A stretch of 24,453 nucleotides of DNA from positions 1 to 24,453 of IMG/VR virus record IMGVR_UViG_3300004369_000140. The stretch is one strand, 5' to 3'. The stretch comes from a virus. Positions within the stretch are counted from its first letter, which is position 1; each line of letters starts with the position of its first letter. A program made the position numbers and the translations under genes. Positions 1 through 5,227 of the stretch are shown here, piece by piece. A model generated the notes under the pieces. It was not told the DNA's origin, did not search any database, and saw nothing but the letters and a program-made list of their open reading frames with translations.

Positions 1-363
1 CTTCAGTCGTGCCCATTCTTCATCACGCTGCTTGAAGTCCTGGTATTTCTTCTCCAGGTCCTCATCCATGGTCAGTTCATACTCTTTACAGACCTTACGT
101 TGCTCTTCTTCTTTTACCATATCATTGAATACCAATGACATAGCACCAGAACGAATAGAACTGGGGCACATACCCACACAGAGCATGAACTTCTCAAAGA
201 GTTTGAAATACTGTTTGCAGTTAAGGTCTGCTGCTGGTGCAGTGATCAAGAAATGCTCTTCGGGGAGGAAATCATCATCACCAAGGTGAGATGCAAACCC
301 ACGATTATAATCATGAGTATAGGTAGCATCAAATTTGAATTGAACTTCGGCGTTGTAAGTCAT
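1..363 (-). CDS. Conserved phage hypothetical protein (3' end outside window)
   Basis: The frame is open from an ATG at 363 to the left edge, 121 codons without a stop, so the C-terminus is missing. The start is fixed by an ATGA overlap with the stop of the gene before it (TGA at 362-360). The protein begins MTYNAEVQFKFDATYTHD and contains an acidic stretch (GDDDFLPEEHF), a Cys-containing middle (CVGMCPSS) and a charged, probably helical end (DLEKKYQDFKQRDEEW). No signal peptide or membrane segment is seen. I do not recognise a functional domain; the composition and context resemble small cyanophage proteins of unknown function. It is the last visible gene of the leftward chain of small genes. 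Confidence 0.75.
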   Translation of the reverse strand, partial: MTYNAEVQFKFDATYTHDYNRGFASHLGDDDFLPEEHFLITAPAADLNCKQYFKLFEKFMLCVGMCPSSIRSGAMSLVFNDMVKEEEQRKVCKEYELTMDEDLEKKYQDFKQRDEEWARLK

Positions 364-563
364 AACCATGTCTCCATGAATTGATCAAGTGTGAAGATGT
401 CGTCAGTGCTGGTCTCTTCTACCAGTTCATCATAGGGCAAATCTTTGATTGCGTCAAGGTATTGTTCTGGTGTGAAGTCTTCTTTAGGGTCAAAATCATC
501 ATGGCACAACCATTCGTACTCTTTGACCAATGCATCAATCAGTTGTTGATTAGTGTAGGTCAT
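360..563 (-). CDS. Small acidic phage protein, unknown function
   Basis: This 67-residue protein is strongly acidic (for example HDDFDPKEDFTPEQYLDAI) and starts MTYTNQQLIDALVKEYEWL. It has no Cys pairs other than a single Cys, no membrane segment and no recognisable catalytic motif. The start ATG at 563 overlaps the stop of the upstream gene as ATGA, and its own stop overlaps the start of the following gene in the same way, so translational coupling is likely. The high content of Asp and Glu is typical of small early proteins of T4-like phages, some of which mimic DNA or bind host enzymes, but no such role can be inferred here. Confidence 0.8.
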   Translation of the reverse strand: MTYTNQQLIDALVKEYEWLCHDDFDPKEDFTPEQYLDAIKDLPYDELVEETSTDDIFTLDQFMETWL

Positions 564-874
564 TTGATGAAGAAATCATTGAGTGTGGAGAAGAGTTTAT
601 TCTTCTTGTGTTTAGTAGGCAGAACGTGATTGTGTTCTGGGTAGATGTCTACTCTTGAGTTCTTTGGAGTGAAGTGGTATCGTTGTAGGTGTTTGTTGAG
701 GTGCTCTTCACATTGAAAAAAAGCAATGATCTTATCACCTTTGTCAACGTATTCCAGACGGTAAGGGAAGGAAGGAGCATGATCTGGCCAATCAGTGATC
801 TTTTTTCGACGATCGGTTACCGTTAGAGTTTTCGGCTTTCTTTTGGTAGTAGAGGGCTTCGAGTTCTTCGGCAT
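560..874 (-). CDS. Basic phage protein with lysine-rich N-terminus, unknown function
   Basis: This is a 104-residue protein. The first 30 residues are very basic and probably disordered (KPSTTKRKPKTLTVTDRRKK). They are followed by a folded-looking part with aromatic and His residues (YRLEYVDKGDKIIAFFQCEE, then HLNKHLQRYHFTPKN) and a basic tail (LPTKHKKNKLFSTL). The basic head suggests nucleic-acid contact, which is inference only. The N-terminal 27 codons lie out of frame over the end of the preceding gene (83-base overlap, 792-874). No ATG exists downstream in this frame before the overlap ends, so the long overlap is either real or the start is a rare codon. Confidence 0.7.
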   Translation of the reverse strand: MPKNSKPSTTKRKPKTLTVTDRRKKITDWPDHAPSFPYRLEYVDKGDKIIAFFQCEEHLNKHLQRYHFTPKNSRVDIYPEHNHVLPTKHKKNKLFSTLNDFFIK

Positions 875-1052
875 CGTAATACAGGATCAGGTCATCATCA
901 TCTTGGTGTTCTGGTGCTAACCATTCATAAAATTCGTCAGCAACAGCAATAGCATCATCCACACGTTCTTTACGAGTGAGGAACATGAAACGACGCTCTC
1001 TGTTCTCCACGATCTTATCCATTTGTCTGGACAGACGTTCTTCGTGACTCAT
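792..1052 (-). CDS. Acidic/charged phage protein, unknown function
   Basis: This 86-residue protein opens MSHEERLSRQMDKIVENRER, likely helical, continues through an acidic middle (APEHQDDDDLILYYDAEELE) and ends in a basic, Asn/Ser-rich tail. The start ATG at 1052 overlaps the stop of the upstream gene as ATGA and has an AGAGGTC Shine-Dalgarno-like stretch about 8 bases before it. Its last 27 codons overlap the start of the following gene out of frame, an unusually long overlap for this region. No domain is recognised. Confidence 0.75.
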   Translation of the reverse strand: MSHEERLSRQMDKIVENRERRFMFLTRKERVDDAIAVADEFYEWLAPEHQDDDDLILYYDAEELEALYYQKKAENSNGNRSSKKDH

Positions 1053-1276
1053 TTGGTGGTGACCTCTAGTTTATTCTGTAGGTGATCGTAGGATACGAAC
1101 TGATACTTATCAGGGAGTGCTTTGGCTACAGCAGCAGCGAAATCAGCAGGGAAATGTCCATGATAACGCCAGAAGAGTTGATACTCTCTGTCTGAAACAT
1201 CAAAGCGTGGACGTACTTTCAGTTCATCAGTGATGGGTTCTAGTAGTTCTAGAACATGGTCAGATACGATGCTCAT
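1049..1276 (-). CDS. Small phage protein, unknown function
   Basis: This 75-residue protein begins MSIVSDHVLELLEPITDELK and has a central segment rich in aromatics (YQLFWRYHGHFPADFAAAVA) that could pack as two helices. It has no Cys, no membrane segment and no recognisable motif. Both ends are coupled: its ATG overlaps the upstream TGA as ATGA, and its TGA overlaps the next ATG. It belongs to the short operon started by the promoter at 1523-1551. Confidence 0.75.
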   Translation of the reverse strand: MSIVSDHVLELLEPITDELKVRPRFDVSDREYQLFWRYHGHFPADFAAAVAKALPDKYQFVSYDHLQNKLEVTTK

Positions 1277-1497
1277 TTGGTATACACAGAATAGGTGTTA
1301 GAATAAGTCAGCAAGAAATCATATGCTGCCTTATACATTTTATACTCTTCGGGGAGCATATCTTCCCAGTCAACAGTGTCACCTGCTGTCCAGTCAATCG
1401 TACCATCATCCTCATCAACGAGGTATGATACTGCTGTTCCATTCTCGATCATGATTGCTTCGCCATTGACAACAACATACATGAGATCGTGGTCCAT
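1273..1497 (-). CDS. Small acidic phage protein, first gene after a sigma70 promoter
   Basis: The frame is open from 1551, but I place the start at the internal ATG at 1497 (74 residues, MDHDLMYVVVNGEAIMIENG). AAGGAG lies 5-6 bases upstream of that ATG, and the upstream promoter (-35 1551-1546, -10 1528-1523) would start RNA near 1516, inside the longer frame. The protein is acidic (VDEDDGTIDWTAGDTVDWED). The beta-like N-terminus and acidic middle do not match a family I can name. It leads a run of tightly coupled small genes to the left edge. Confidence 0.75.
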   Translation of the reverse strand: MDHDLMYVVVNGEAIMIENGTAVSYLVDEDDGTIDWTAGDTVDWEDMLPEEYKMYKAAYDFLLTYSNTYSVYTK

Positions 1498-1522
1498 TGT
1501 GCTCCTTGGTGTGAATGAAGAT

Positions 1523-1551
1523 AGTATACTATGTATTTGGTTGGGGGTCAA
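1523..1551 (-). promoter_or_regulatory. Sigma70-type promoter TTGACC-N17-TATACT
   Basis: Read on the minus strand, TTGACC (1551-1546) is separated by exactly 17 bases from TATACT (1528-1523). RNA would start about 1516, followed by a short leader with AAGGAG before the ATG at 1497. The -35 sits in a small GC-rich inverted repeat (GGGGT-TG-ACCCC) and overlaps the stop codon of the upstream 240-residue gene (TGA at 1550-1548). It is the best consensus promoter in the window and suits host RNA polymerase early in infection. Confidence 0.8.
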
Positions 1552-2270
1552 CCCCGCTTGTAGAGGTAACCACCAGCCCAGTCAGCATGTTCCATCAACC
1601 ACTCACGCTGTTCAATAATCAGCAGGTTGAAACGAACACCTTTGGCTGGTGCTTTGAATGATGCTGGTTTGTAAACCTCACCAGTCTTCTTATCAACGAA
1701 GGCATGAACACTGCGGGAAGGAGGACGATTGTGGTTAGGAACCTCCATGATGATCTTGTGATACTTACGACCAGACTCGATCACAAACTTATACTCTGGT
1801 GCAGCATGTCCACCGACAGTGCCATGGTTGCGATCTTTGAAGTTCTGCTCCAGCGCATCACACAGCATCAGTGTGTACTTACGGACGTTGAGTTGAATGG
1901 TGTTCCGCGCATCTTGAGTGGCAACGTAGTCAGCGAACGTGGTGGTCATGGTCTCTTGCGTTGATGAATCAATTATAGGGGCTGGTTGGTCCTCCTGTGC
2001 GCTGTCGAGTGACAGTTTGAGGAGTGGCATAGCCGTATACGGTGTGGTGTCGCGCAGATCTACCTTACTTCCGCGCTTGGTGCTTGATACTGGCGCATAA
2101 TAGCACTGTGCTTTTCCTCCATGATAGCCCCAGATTGTTCTAACAGGGTCAGGGTTATAAACGTATTGACGATGATGGCACAGCCAAATAACAGAATAGT
2201 TTTGTCGTCCTGTAGAAACTTCATAGTGATAACCTTCAGGTGCAGTGTGTGGGAAATCAGTTGGTAACAT
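1548..2270 (-). CDS. Two-part phage protein, probable fusion of two small families
   Basis: This 240-residue protein has two segments. Residues 1-86 (MLPTDFPHTAPEGYHYE..., with VIWLCHHRQYVYNPD and VRTIWGYHG) resemble a small stand-alone cyanophage protein I remember. A Gln/Asp/Pro/Ser-rich linker follows (about 90-107). Residues 108-240 contain HAFVDKKTGEVYKPASFKAP and end GGYLYKRG, a pattern I recall as a separate widespread phage protein. An in-frame ATG at 1949 (Met108) with a weak AAGAG upstream could also start the second part alone. Function is unknown for both. The start at 2270 overlaps the end of the upstream 47-codon gene by 14 bases. Confidence 0.8.
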   Translation of the reverse strand: MLPTDFPHTAPEGYHYEVSTGRQNYSVIWLCHHRQYVYNPDPVRTIWGYHGGKAQCYYAPVSSTKRGSKVDLRDTTPYTAMPLLKLSLDSAQEDQPAPIIDSSTQETMTTTFADYVATQDARNTIQLNVRKYTLMLCDALEQNFKDRNHGTVGGHAAPEYKFVIESGRKYHKIIMEVPNHNRPPSRSVHAFVDKKTGEVYKPASFKAPAKGVRFNLLIIEQREWLMEHADWAGGYLYKRG

Positions 2271-2400
2271 CGAGTGTCAGTTGTTCAAACTCAATGTGGT
2301 CACAGCATGAATCATCATCATGCAGATCAATCATGTCAGTGTCAACATGAGTGACCAATTTGTCAAACAGGAAGTCAACAAATTCTTTGTTAGTCATCAT
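2257..2400 (-). CDS. Very small acidic phage protein (47 residues)
   Basis: This short frame starts MMTNKEFVDFLFDKLVTHVD and ends EFEQLTLDVTN. The first ATG at 2400 overlaps the stop of the upstream gene (TGA 2399-2397); the second ATG at 2397 is an equal candidate. It fills the only gap between two supported genes and overlaps the next start (2270) by 14 bases. The protein is acidic with a DLHDDDSCCDH cluster whose Cys, His and Asp could bind metal, which is speculation. No family is recognised. Confidence 0.6.
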   Translation of the reverse strand: MMTNKEFVDFLFDKLVTHVDTDMIDLHDDDSCCDHIEFEQLTLDVTN

Positions 2401-2558
2401 TCTCCAAACATTGCAGTGTAAAGGTCGCCCATCTGTGCATCTTTGTATTGTTGACGGACAGCGTAGATTTCACGCTCAACCATCTCAACCTCGGCACGTT
2501 TCATTAACAGCTTGTGACGCAGTTCGTAGAGTCGTTGGTTCCGTTCGGTGATGGTCAT
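2397..2558 (-). CDS. Small coiled-coil-like phage protein (53 residues)
   Basis: The frame is open from a GTG at 2615, but the first ATG is at 2558, and the longer form would overlap the upstream gene. From 2558 the protein reads MTITERNQRLYELRHKLLMK and continues as one charged amphipathic helix to about residue 42 (RAEVEMVEREIYAVRQQYKD), so a short coiled coil is likely. A TATACT box at 2585-2580 lies about 22 bases before the ATG. No clear Shine-Dalgarno is seen. Function is unknown. Confidence 0.65.
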   Translation of the reverse strand: MTITERNQRLYELRHKLLMKRAEVEMVEREIYAVRQQYKDAQMGDLYTAMFGE

Positions 2559-2579
2559 GGGTCGTTTGCTGATGTGTTT

Positions 2580-2585
2580 AGTATA
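2580..2585 (-). promoter_or_regulatory. Candidate -10 box TATACT before a 53-residue gene
   Basis: TATACT on the minus strand lies in the 34-base gap between the stop at 2593 and the ATG at 2558. No -35 hexamer is visible 16-18 bases upstream and there is no TG extension, so this is a weak call based on the match to the other -10 boxes in this window. Confidence 0.3.
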
Positions 2586-2592
2586 GGGTGGA

Positions 2593-2841
2593 TCAGGCGT
2601 TGCGGATCTCACCACCGACCACTACGTCAGCTGGCACACGGGAGATGGTGTAGCAAGTGATCTGACCCTCAAACTGACGCCATGCATCGATGGTCTCGTT
2701 CACGATGCGATTGTGCTGACGCTCCATGCCCTTGGCAGTGCCACACTTGCCGCACTTGCGGAAATAGATGATGGGTTGCACAGCTTCCTTGGTGTCGATC
2801 TCGATCTTGTAGAAGGAGTGCTTCACGGTTTGGACGGTCAT
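2593..2841 (-). CDS. Small CxxC protein, unknown function
   Basis: This 82-residue protein begins MTVQTVKHSFYKIEIDTKEA. A CGKC pair at residues 30-33, with His43 nearby, looks like half of a zinc-binding site; a complete site would need dimerisation or other ligands. It ends VPADVVVGGEIRNA. The start at 2841 is supported by GAGGGAAC about 6 bases upstream and by the extended -10 promoter at 2870-2878 with a short leader. It is the first gene after the terminator at 2880-2902, so it begins a transcription unit. Family unknown; similar small phage proteins are common. Confidence 0.8.
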   Translation of the reverse strand: MTVQTVKHSFYKIEIDTKEAVQPIIYFRKCGKCGTAKGMERQHNRIVNETIDAWRQFEGQITCYTISRVPADVVVGGEIRNA

Positions 2842-2869
2842 GGGGTGTTCCCTCGATTGCTATGAACAT

Positions 2870-2878
2870 AGTATGGCA
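2870..2878 (-). promoter_or_regulatory. Extended -10 promoter TGCCATACT
   Basis: On the minus strand TGC (2878-2876) is followed directly by CATACT (2875-2870), the TGn extended -10 arrangement. No good -35 exists, because the position expected for it is occupied by the terminator stem at 2887-2902. The initial sequence ATGTTCATAG resembles that after the -10 at 1523 (ATCTTCATTC). The leader carries GAGGGAAC before the ATG at 2841. Confidence 0.6.
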
Positions 2879-2879
2879 C

Positions 2880-2902
2880 AAAAAAACCGCCCGTGGGGGC
2901 GG
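2880..2902 (-). terminator. Rho-independent terminator
   Basis: The minus strand forms a six-base-pair GC stem, CCGCCC (2902-2897) and GGGCGG (2892-2887), with a four-base loop and seven T residues (2886-2880). It lies 11 bases after the stop of the gene at 2913-3170 and closes that transcription unit. The T tract is one base away from the extended -10 of the next promoter. Confidence 0.9.
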
Positions 2903-2912
2903 TAGTGGACAC

Positions 2913-3170
2913 TCATTCAACTGTCATCATGTCTCGGATCAGCTGCAGGTTGGTGATCGTATTTTCGATGGTGGATCGATTCCAACCATAGGCATAGGCA
3001 TAGGATGCCTTCTGATCGCCTGTCAGGGGGTCCAGGAGGGGCGCTCCGTCAGCATCCACGGGGTCTACAGTGTCGATCGCCCTTGAACCCACTTGTAGGG
3101 CGTTCTGGAGGGACTCGATCACGGTGAGCAGGCTGCTGTCGATTGTCATGAGTGTGGGTGTTGAGATCAT
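2913..3170 (-). CDS. Small phage protein, unknown function
   Basis: The longest ATG form is 85 residues; a second ATG at 3149 (MTIDSSLLTVIESLQNAL) gives 78 residues and is equally possible, since neither has a clear Shine-Dalgarno. The body is a helix, a loop rich in Asp and Pro (DTVDPVDADGAPLLDPLTGD), a YAYAYGWN segment and a terminal helix (TIENTITNLQLIRDMM). No motif is recognised. It is the last gene before the terminator at 2880-2902. Confidence 0.75.
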   Translation of the reverse strand: MISTPTLMTIDSSLLTVIESLQNALQVGSRAIDTVDPVDADGAPLLDPLTGDQKASYAYAYGWNRSTIENTITNLQLIRDMMTVE

Positions 3171-3185
3171 CAGTGTAGAACTTAA

Positions 3186-3317
3186 TCAGAAGTCGTCGAG
3201 TTCAGGTGGGACACTCTCTTCACTGTCCCATAGAATCTCGTTTGCTGCTTCGCGCAGAATAGCATCTCGCACTGCTGGATCATCAGACCAGCGGTCATTC
3301 ATCATTTCTTCCATCAT
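3186..3317 (-). CDS. Very small acidic phage protein (43 residues)
   Basis: A short frame between two supported genes: MMEEMMNDRWSDDPAVRDAI at the start and SEESVPPELDDF at the end. The first ATG is 2 bases after the stop of the upstream gene (3320), so coupling is likely. Net charge is strongly negative and the middle is one helix. No family is recognised. Coding status rests on position, acidic composition like its neighbours, and lack of another explanation for this interval. Confidence 0.55.
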   Translation of the reverse strand: MMEEMMNDRWSDDPAVRDAILREAANEILWDSEESVPPELDDF

Positions 3318-3319
3318 AA

Positions 3320-3523
3320 TCAATCGCGTGAGTGGTTTCCTTTGAGTAGTTTAACTTGGTCGAATCGTTCTTCATGCACGACAATACAAACTTGTCGCAT
3401 GATACCTGTTTCAGGTTCAGGCCATTGGTGTGTGCAGATTACCATCTGCTTAAACTCTGGACTCGCAAACTTTACGAATCCTATTTGTCCTTCATACTCT
3501 ACTTCTGTCCCTACGGGTAGCAT
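3320..3523 (-). CDS. Small beta-rich phage protein, unknown function
   Basis: The frame is open from 3592, but the first part overlaps the end of the upstream gene; I place the start at the ATG at 3523, giving 67 residues (MLPVGTEVEYEGQIGFVKFA). AGAAGGA precedes this ATG but closely, so the ATG at 3571 remains possible. The pattern MLPVGTxVxYxGxIGxxxF, followed later by VCIVVHEERFDQVKLLKG, resembles a recurrent small cyanophage family that I remember without a known function. The repeated short strands suggest a small beta barrel. Confidence 0.65.
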   Translation of the reverse strand: MLPVGTEVEYEGQIGFVKFASPEFKQMVICTHQWPEPETGIMRQVCIVVHEERFDQVKLLKGNHSRD

Positions 3524-3758
3524 ATCCTTCTCTAGTAACTGGTTGATCGCTAATAACGAGGGAGAGGACATCAGGATACATAGTGTGTGCAATGTACTGT
3601 GCTAGGTCACGGTTGGGTGCGATGACATAAGTGTCAACGTCATACCAACCTTTAGGTGGATCAGCTTGTTCATCTGCCCACTCTAGTTCAAGTTCAACCA
3701 ACCAGACGTGACCACTGTCTAGATGGGAATCAAAGTCATGAATAAGATCAGCAATCAT
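3492..3758 (-). CDS. Small phage protein, unknown function
   Basis: This 88-residue protein begins MIADLIHDFDSHLDSGHVWL and contains LELEWADEQADPPKGWYDVD and a TYVIAPNRDLAQYIAHTMYP segment, then a basic tail (TREGYATRRDRSRV). The alternating strand/helix pattern suggests a small alpha/beta fold. The start overlaps the end of the upstream 47-residue gene by 11 bases; its 3' end overlaps the next gene by 32 bases or more depending on that gene's start. No catalytic motif is visible. Confidence 0.75.
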   Translation of the reverse strand: MIADLIHDFDSHLDSGHVWLVELELEWADEQADPPKGWYDVDTYVIAPNRDLAQYIAHTMYPDVLSLVISDQPVTREGYATRRDRSRV

Positions 3759-3891
3759 ACTCTTTGTTCTCCATGTCGCTCATTTCCTGTTGCAACTCTT
3801 TAATGTAAGCGTCTTGATTTTGGATCTTTTCGTTCTGGTCTTTGATGAGAGCCTTCATCTCGTCAACCATTGCTTTTTCGGAATTTGTCAT
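3748..3891 (-). CDS. Small coiled-coil phage protein (47 residues)
   Basis: A short frame starting MTNSEKAMVDEMKALIKDQN and continuing EKIQNQDAYIKELQQEMSDM. Hydrophobic positions at heptad spacing (M, L, I, I, I, L, M) from about residue 8 to 40 indicate a single coiled-coil helix, probably a dimer or trimer. It overlaps the next gene's start by 11 bases. The ATG lacks a Shine-Dalgarno; AT-rich boxes (TATACA, TAATAC, about 3911-3926) upstream could be a promoter but no -35 is seen. Confidence 0.65.
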   Translation of the reverse strand: MTNSEKAMVDEMKALIKDQNEKIQNQDAYIKELQQEMSDMENKEYDC

Positions 3892-3935
3892 GGTAGAAAA
3901 TGCGTCTACTTGTATTATGTATAGTGAGTAACAGT

Positions 3936-4061
3936 TTACATGAACTCTGCCATGTAATAATCAACCGTTACTTCCATCACTTTAGCACGCTCTTCGATTG
4001 CGGCAACAAATGCTTCATCCAACCAATAATTTTCGTGACTGTTGTCAGTGTTTTCAGACAT
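3936..4061 (-). CDS. Very small acidic phage protein (41 residues)
   Basis: The frame is open from 4178, but the best start is the ATG at 4061, which overlaps the stop of the upstream gene (4056-4054) by 8 bases. An ATG at 4088 would add nine residues. The protein reads MSENTDNSHENYWLDEAFVA and then AIEERAKVMEVTVDYYMAEF. It is probably a helix-turn-helix hairpin without a DNA-binding signature. The C-terminal pattern looks familiar from other cyanophage small proteins, with no known function. Confidence 0.65.
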   Translation of the reverse strand: MSENTDNSHENYWLDEAFVAAIEERAKVMEVTVDYYMAEFM

Positions 4062-4215
4062 AGGGTTGGACTTCGATTGATTTGACATTGTTAAAAGAAG
4101 CATAGCCGTTGTTGTTGATGTAGTCGCACAGTGTTTGTGCTGCACGTTGTGATACAATGTGCTCTTGCATAATCTCACCAGTTTGAGATTGAATTGTGAT
4201 GATGTACTTTTTCAT
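4054..4215 (-). CDS. Small phage protein (53 residues), unknown function
   Basis: A short frame beginning MKKYIITIQSQTGEIMQEHI and ending FNNVKSIEVQPYV. The order beta-strand, helix (SQRAAQTLCDYINNN) and strand suggests a compact alpha/beta domain of the kind common in tiny phage proteins. The ATG lies 2 bases after the stop of the upstream gene (4218). Its end overlaps the following gene by 8 bases. Coding support is the length, the coupled spacing on both sides and the plausible fold; no family can be named. Confidence 0.65.
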   Translation of the reverse strand: MKKYIITIQSQTGEIMQEHIVSQRAAQTLCDYINNNGYASFNNVKSIEVQPYV

Positions 4216-4217
4216 GA

Positions 4218-4382
4218 TCAGAATACGTTAGTCCAGCGATCGTGTTGTTTAAGAGTGATGTGACCTTCATGCAACATGTTGTCACACACATTGACGAAGA
4301 CTTGGAACTTTTCCTCACGAGTGAGACAGTGAGGAAGTGCCGTGGTCTTTACAACCTTGAGGATTTGTGCTTTGGTAATCAT
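4218..4382 (-). CDS. Small phage protein (54 residues), unknown function
   Basis: A short frame beginning MITKAQILKVVKTTALPHCL and continuing TREEKFQVFVNVCDNMLHEG to TLKQHDRWTNVF. It appears entirely helical. The ending (helix, HITLKQHDRWT) is similar in style to the ending of the 60-residue protein at 4882-5064 (GYIDQADRDTW), so the two may be distant relatives sharing a helix plus xxRWT/DTW cap. The ATG starts 4 bases after the upstream stop at 4387. Confidence 0.65.
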   Translation of the reverse strand: MITKAQILKVVKTTALPHCLTREEKFQVFVNVCDNMLHEGHITLKQHDRWTNVF

Positions 4383-4386
4383 CAGA

Positions 4387-4623
4387 TCAGCAGTAGACGG
4401 GAGAGTAATCAGAACCAGTGTATGCTTCAGTGTTAAAGTCAGTCACTTCTGCACCGTTAGCAAGATAGTTGCGAATAGAATACAGGGCTTCAGACTTAAC
4501 AACAGTGGAGAAAGAAGTCATCTCGCTTTCAGCACCAGGGTGCCAGATCACTCGCTTGACGAATCGCTTGCCGCTGCGGTCGGGATAGAAGTCGATTTGC
4601 GTGGCGCTGGTGAGGAGTTGCAT
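4387..4623 (-). CDS. Small phage protein, unknown function
   Basis: This 78-residue protein begins MQLLTSATQIDFYPDRSGKR and ends YTGSDYSPVYC. It has a basic N-terminal third (KRFVKRVIWHPGAE) and a Ser/Tyr-rich end; the fold is probably mixed. AGGGAAC stands about 6-8 bases before the ATG, and a TATACT box (4654-4649) lies 26 bases upstream in an 80-base gap, so this gene probably heads its own transcription unit. No function can be assigned. Confidence 0.75.
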   Translation of the reverse strand: MQLLTSATQIDFYPDRSGKRFVKRVIWHPGAESEMTSFSTVVKSEALYSIRNYLANGAEVTDFNTEAYTGSDYSPVYC

Positions 4624-4648
4624 GTGCTGTTCCCTTGACTACCTTTGT

Positions 4649-4654
4649 AGTATA
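4649..4654 (-). promoter_or_regulatory. Candidate promoter -10 TATACT in an 80-base gap
   Basis: TATACT (4654-4649) on the minus strand lies in the largest non-coding gap of the small-gene region and is followed by a leader with AGGGAAC before the ATG at 4623. No -35 consensus is seen 16-18 bases upstream. The rest of the gap (4655-4702) is GC-rich and holds no clear hairpin with a T tract. Confidence 0.45.
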
Positions 4655-4702
4655 GGCTGCAACGGGTGCGCGGTGTGCGACTGTGTGGCGGTTTGTAGAG
4701 TG

Positions 4703-4897
4703 TCACAGCGCGTCCAGATCGCCACCATGGCGCGTGGTACGCTGCGCCTCCTCTCGATACGAAACCAATTTGTTATATAATGGCGCGATTGCACCAACTT
4801 CTTCTTCAATACGCATTTGTGCAGTGCGTTCGAGATACTGTAGTGAGCATGTGAGCATGAACAGCTCACTATCAGTCAGTGTTACTTGAATGGACAT
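4703..4897 (-). CDS. Small helical phage protein (64 residues)
   Basis: The protein starts MSIQVTLTDSELFMLTCSLQ, then YLERTAQMRIEEEVGAIAPL, and ends TTRHGGDLDAL. A short strand is followed by two long helices, which would form a helical hairpin. The start overlaps the end of the upstream gene by 16 bases. No metal or catalytic motif is visible. It is followed by an 80-base gap with a candidate promoter, so it probably closes a transcription unit, although no terminator hairpin is apparent. Confidence 0.8.
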   Translation of the reverse strand: MSIQVTLTDSELFMLTCSLQYLERTAQMRIEEEVGAIAPLYNKLVSYREEAQRTTRHGGDLDAL

Positions 4898-5064
4898 TGC
4901 CAGGTATCGCGGTCGGCTTGATCAATATAACCCTTTTCGAGCATGGTGTCAAGGAAAAACTCCCAGTATTCTTGCTTCGCTGACACATCACCACGCATCT
5001 CCTTGTGCCAAATCTTCATCATGCGGCGGCAGATCCACACCGATTGTCTTTTAGTCAGCGTCAT
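4882..5064 (-). CDS. Small helical phage protein (60 residues)
   Basis: The protein reads MTLTKRQSVWICRRMMKIWH at the start, with KEMRGDVSAKQEYWEFFLDT in the middle and QADRDTWQCPFK at the end. It is basic, rich in Trp and Met, and likely to be three helices. The start overlaps the upstream gene by 14 bases and the end overlaps the next by 16 bases. Trp/Lys/Arg-rich helices can contact nucleic acid or a host partner, but no motif supports either. Confidence 0.8.
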   Translation of the reverse strand: MTLTKRQSVWICRRMMKIWHKEMRGDVSAKQEYWEFFLDTMLEKGYIDQADRDTWQCPFK

Positions 5065-5227
5065 CTGGGTTCCTTGGGTTGTTGTGTGTACCGTAGTGAT
5101 GTATATAGTTCAGAAAGCTATTGATACTTCGTTCAATACACAATGATTTCTTGACTTCCAGCCAATACTCATACTCTTCTTGCAGATCTGCACCCAATTC
5201 AATATTCACTCTACGATTGGACCCCAT
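5051..5227 (-). CDS. Small phage protein (58 residues), unknown function
   Basis: A short frame starting MGSNRRVNIELGADLQEEYE, continuing YWLEVKKSLCIERSINSFLN, and ending HNNPRNPDDAD. The order is an N-terminal strand with basic residues, then two helices, the second rich in hydrophobics. This strand-helix-helix pattern with an RRV strand is compatible with a ribbon-helix-helix DNA-binding fold, but the resemblance is only at the level of predicted structure. It overlaps the 3' end of the upstream gene by 22 bases and the start of the next by 14. Confidence 0.65.
   Translation of the reverse strand: MGSNRRVNIELGADLQEEYEYWLEVKKSLCIERSINSFLNYIHHYGTHNNPRNPDDAD

Noticed and set aside
1498-1551. 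Longer start of the gene at 1273-1497
   Set aside because: The extra 18 codons cover the promoter and the Shine-Dalgarno sequence of the internal ATG.
3900-3935. Promoter upstream of the 47-residue coiled-coil gene (TATACA or TAATAC)
   Set aside because: AT-rich boxes are present but no -35 or TG extension fits at normal spacing, so I did not list it as a feature.
4639-4869. A minus-strand frame of 76 codons rich in His, Arg and Ser
   Set aside because: It overlaps the better supported 64-residue gene at 4703-4897 in another frame and crosses the promoter gap.
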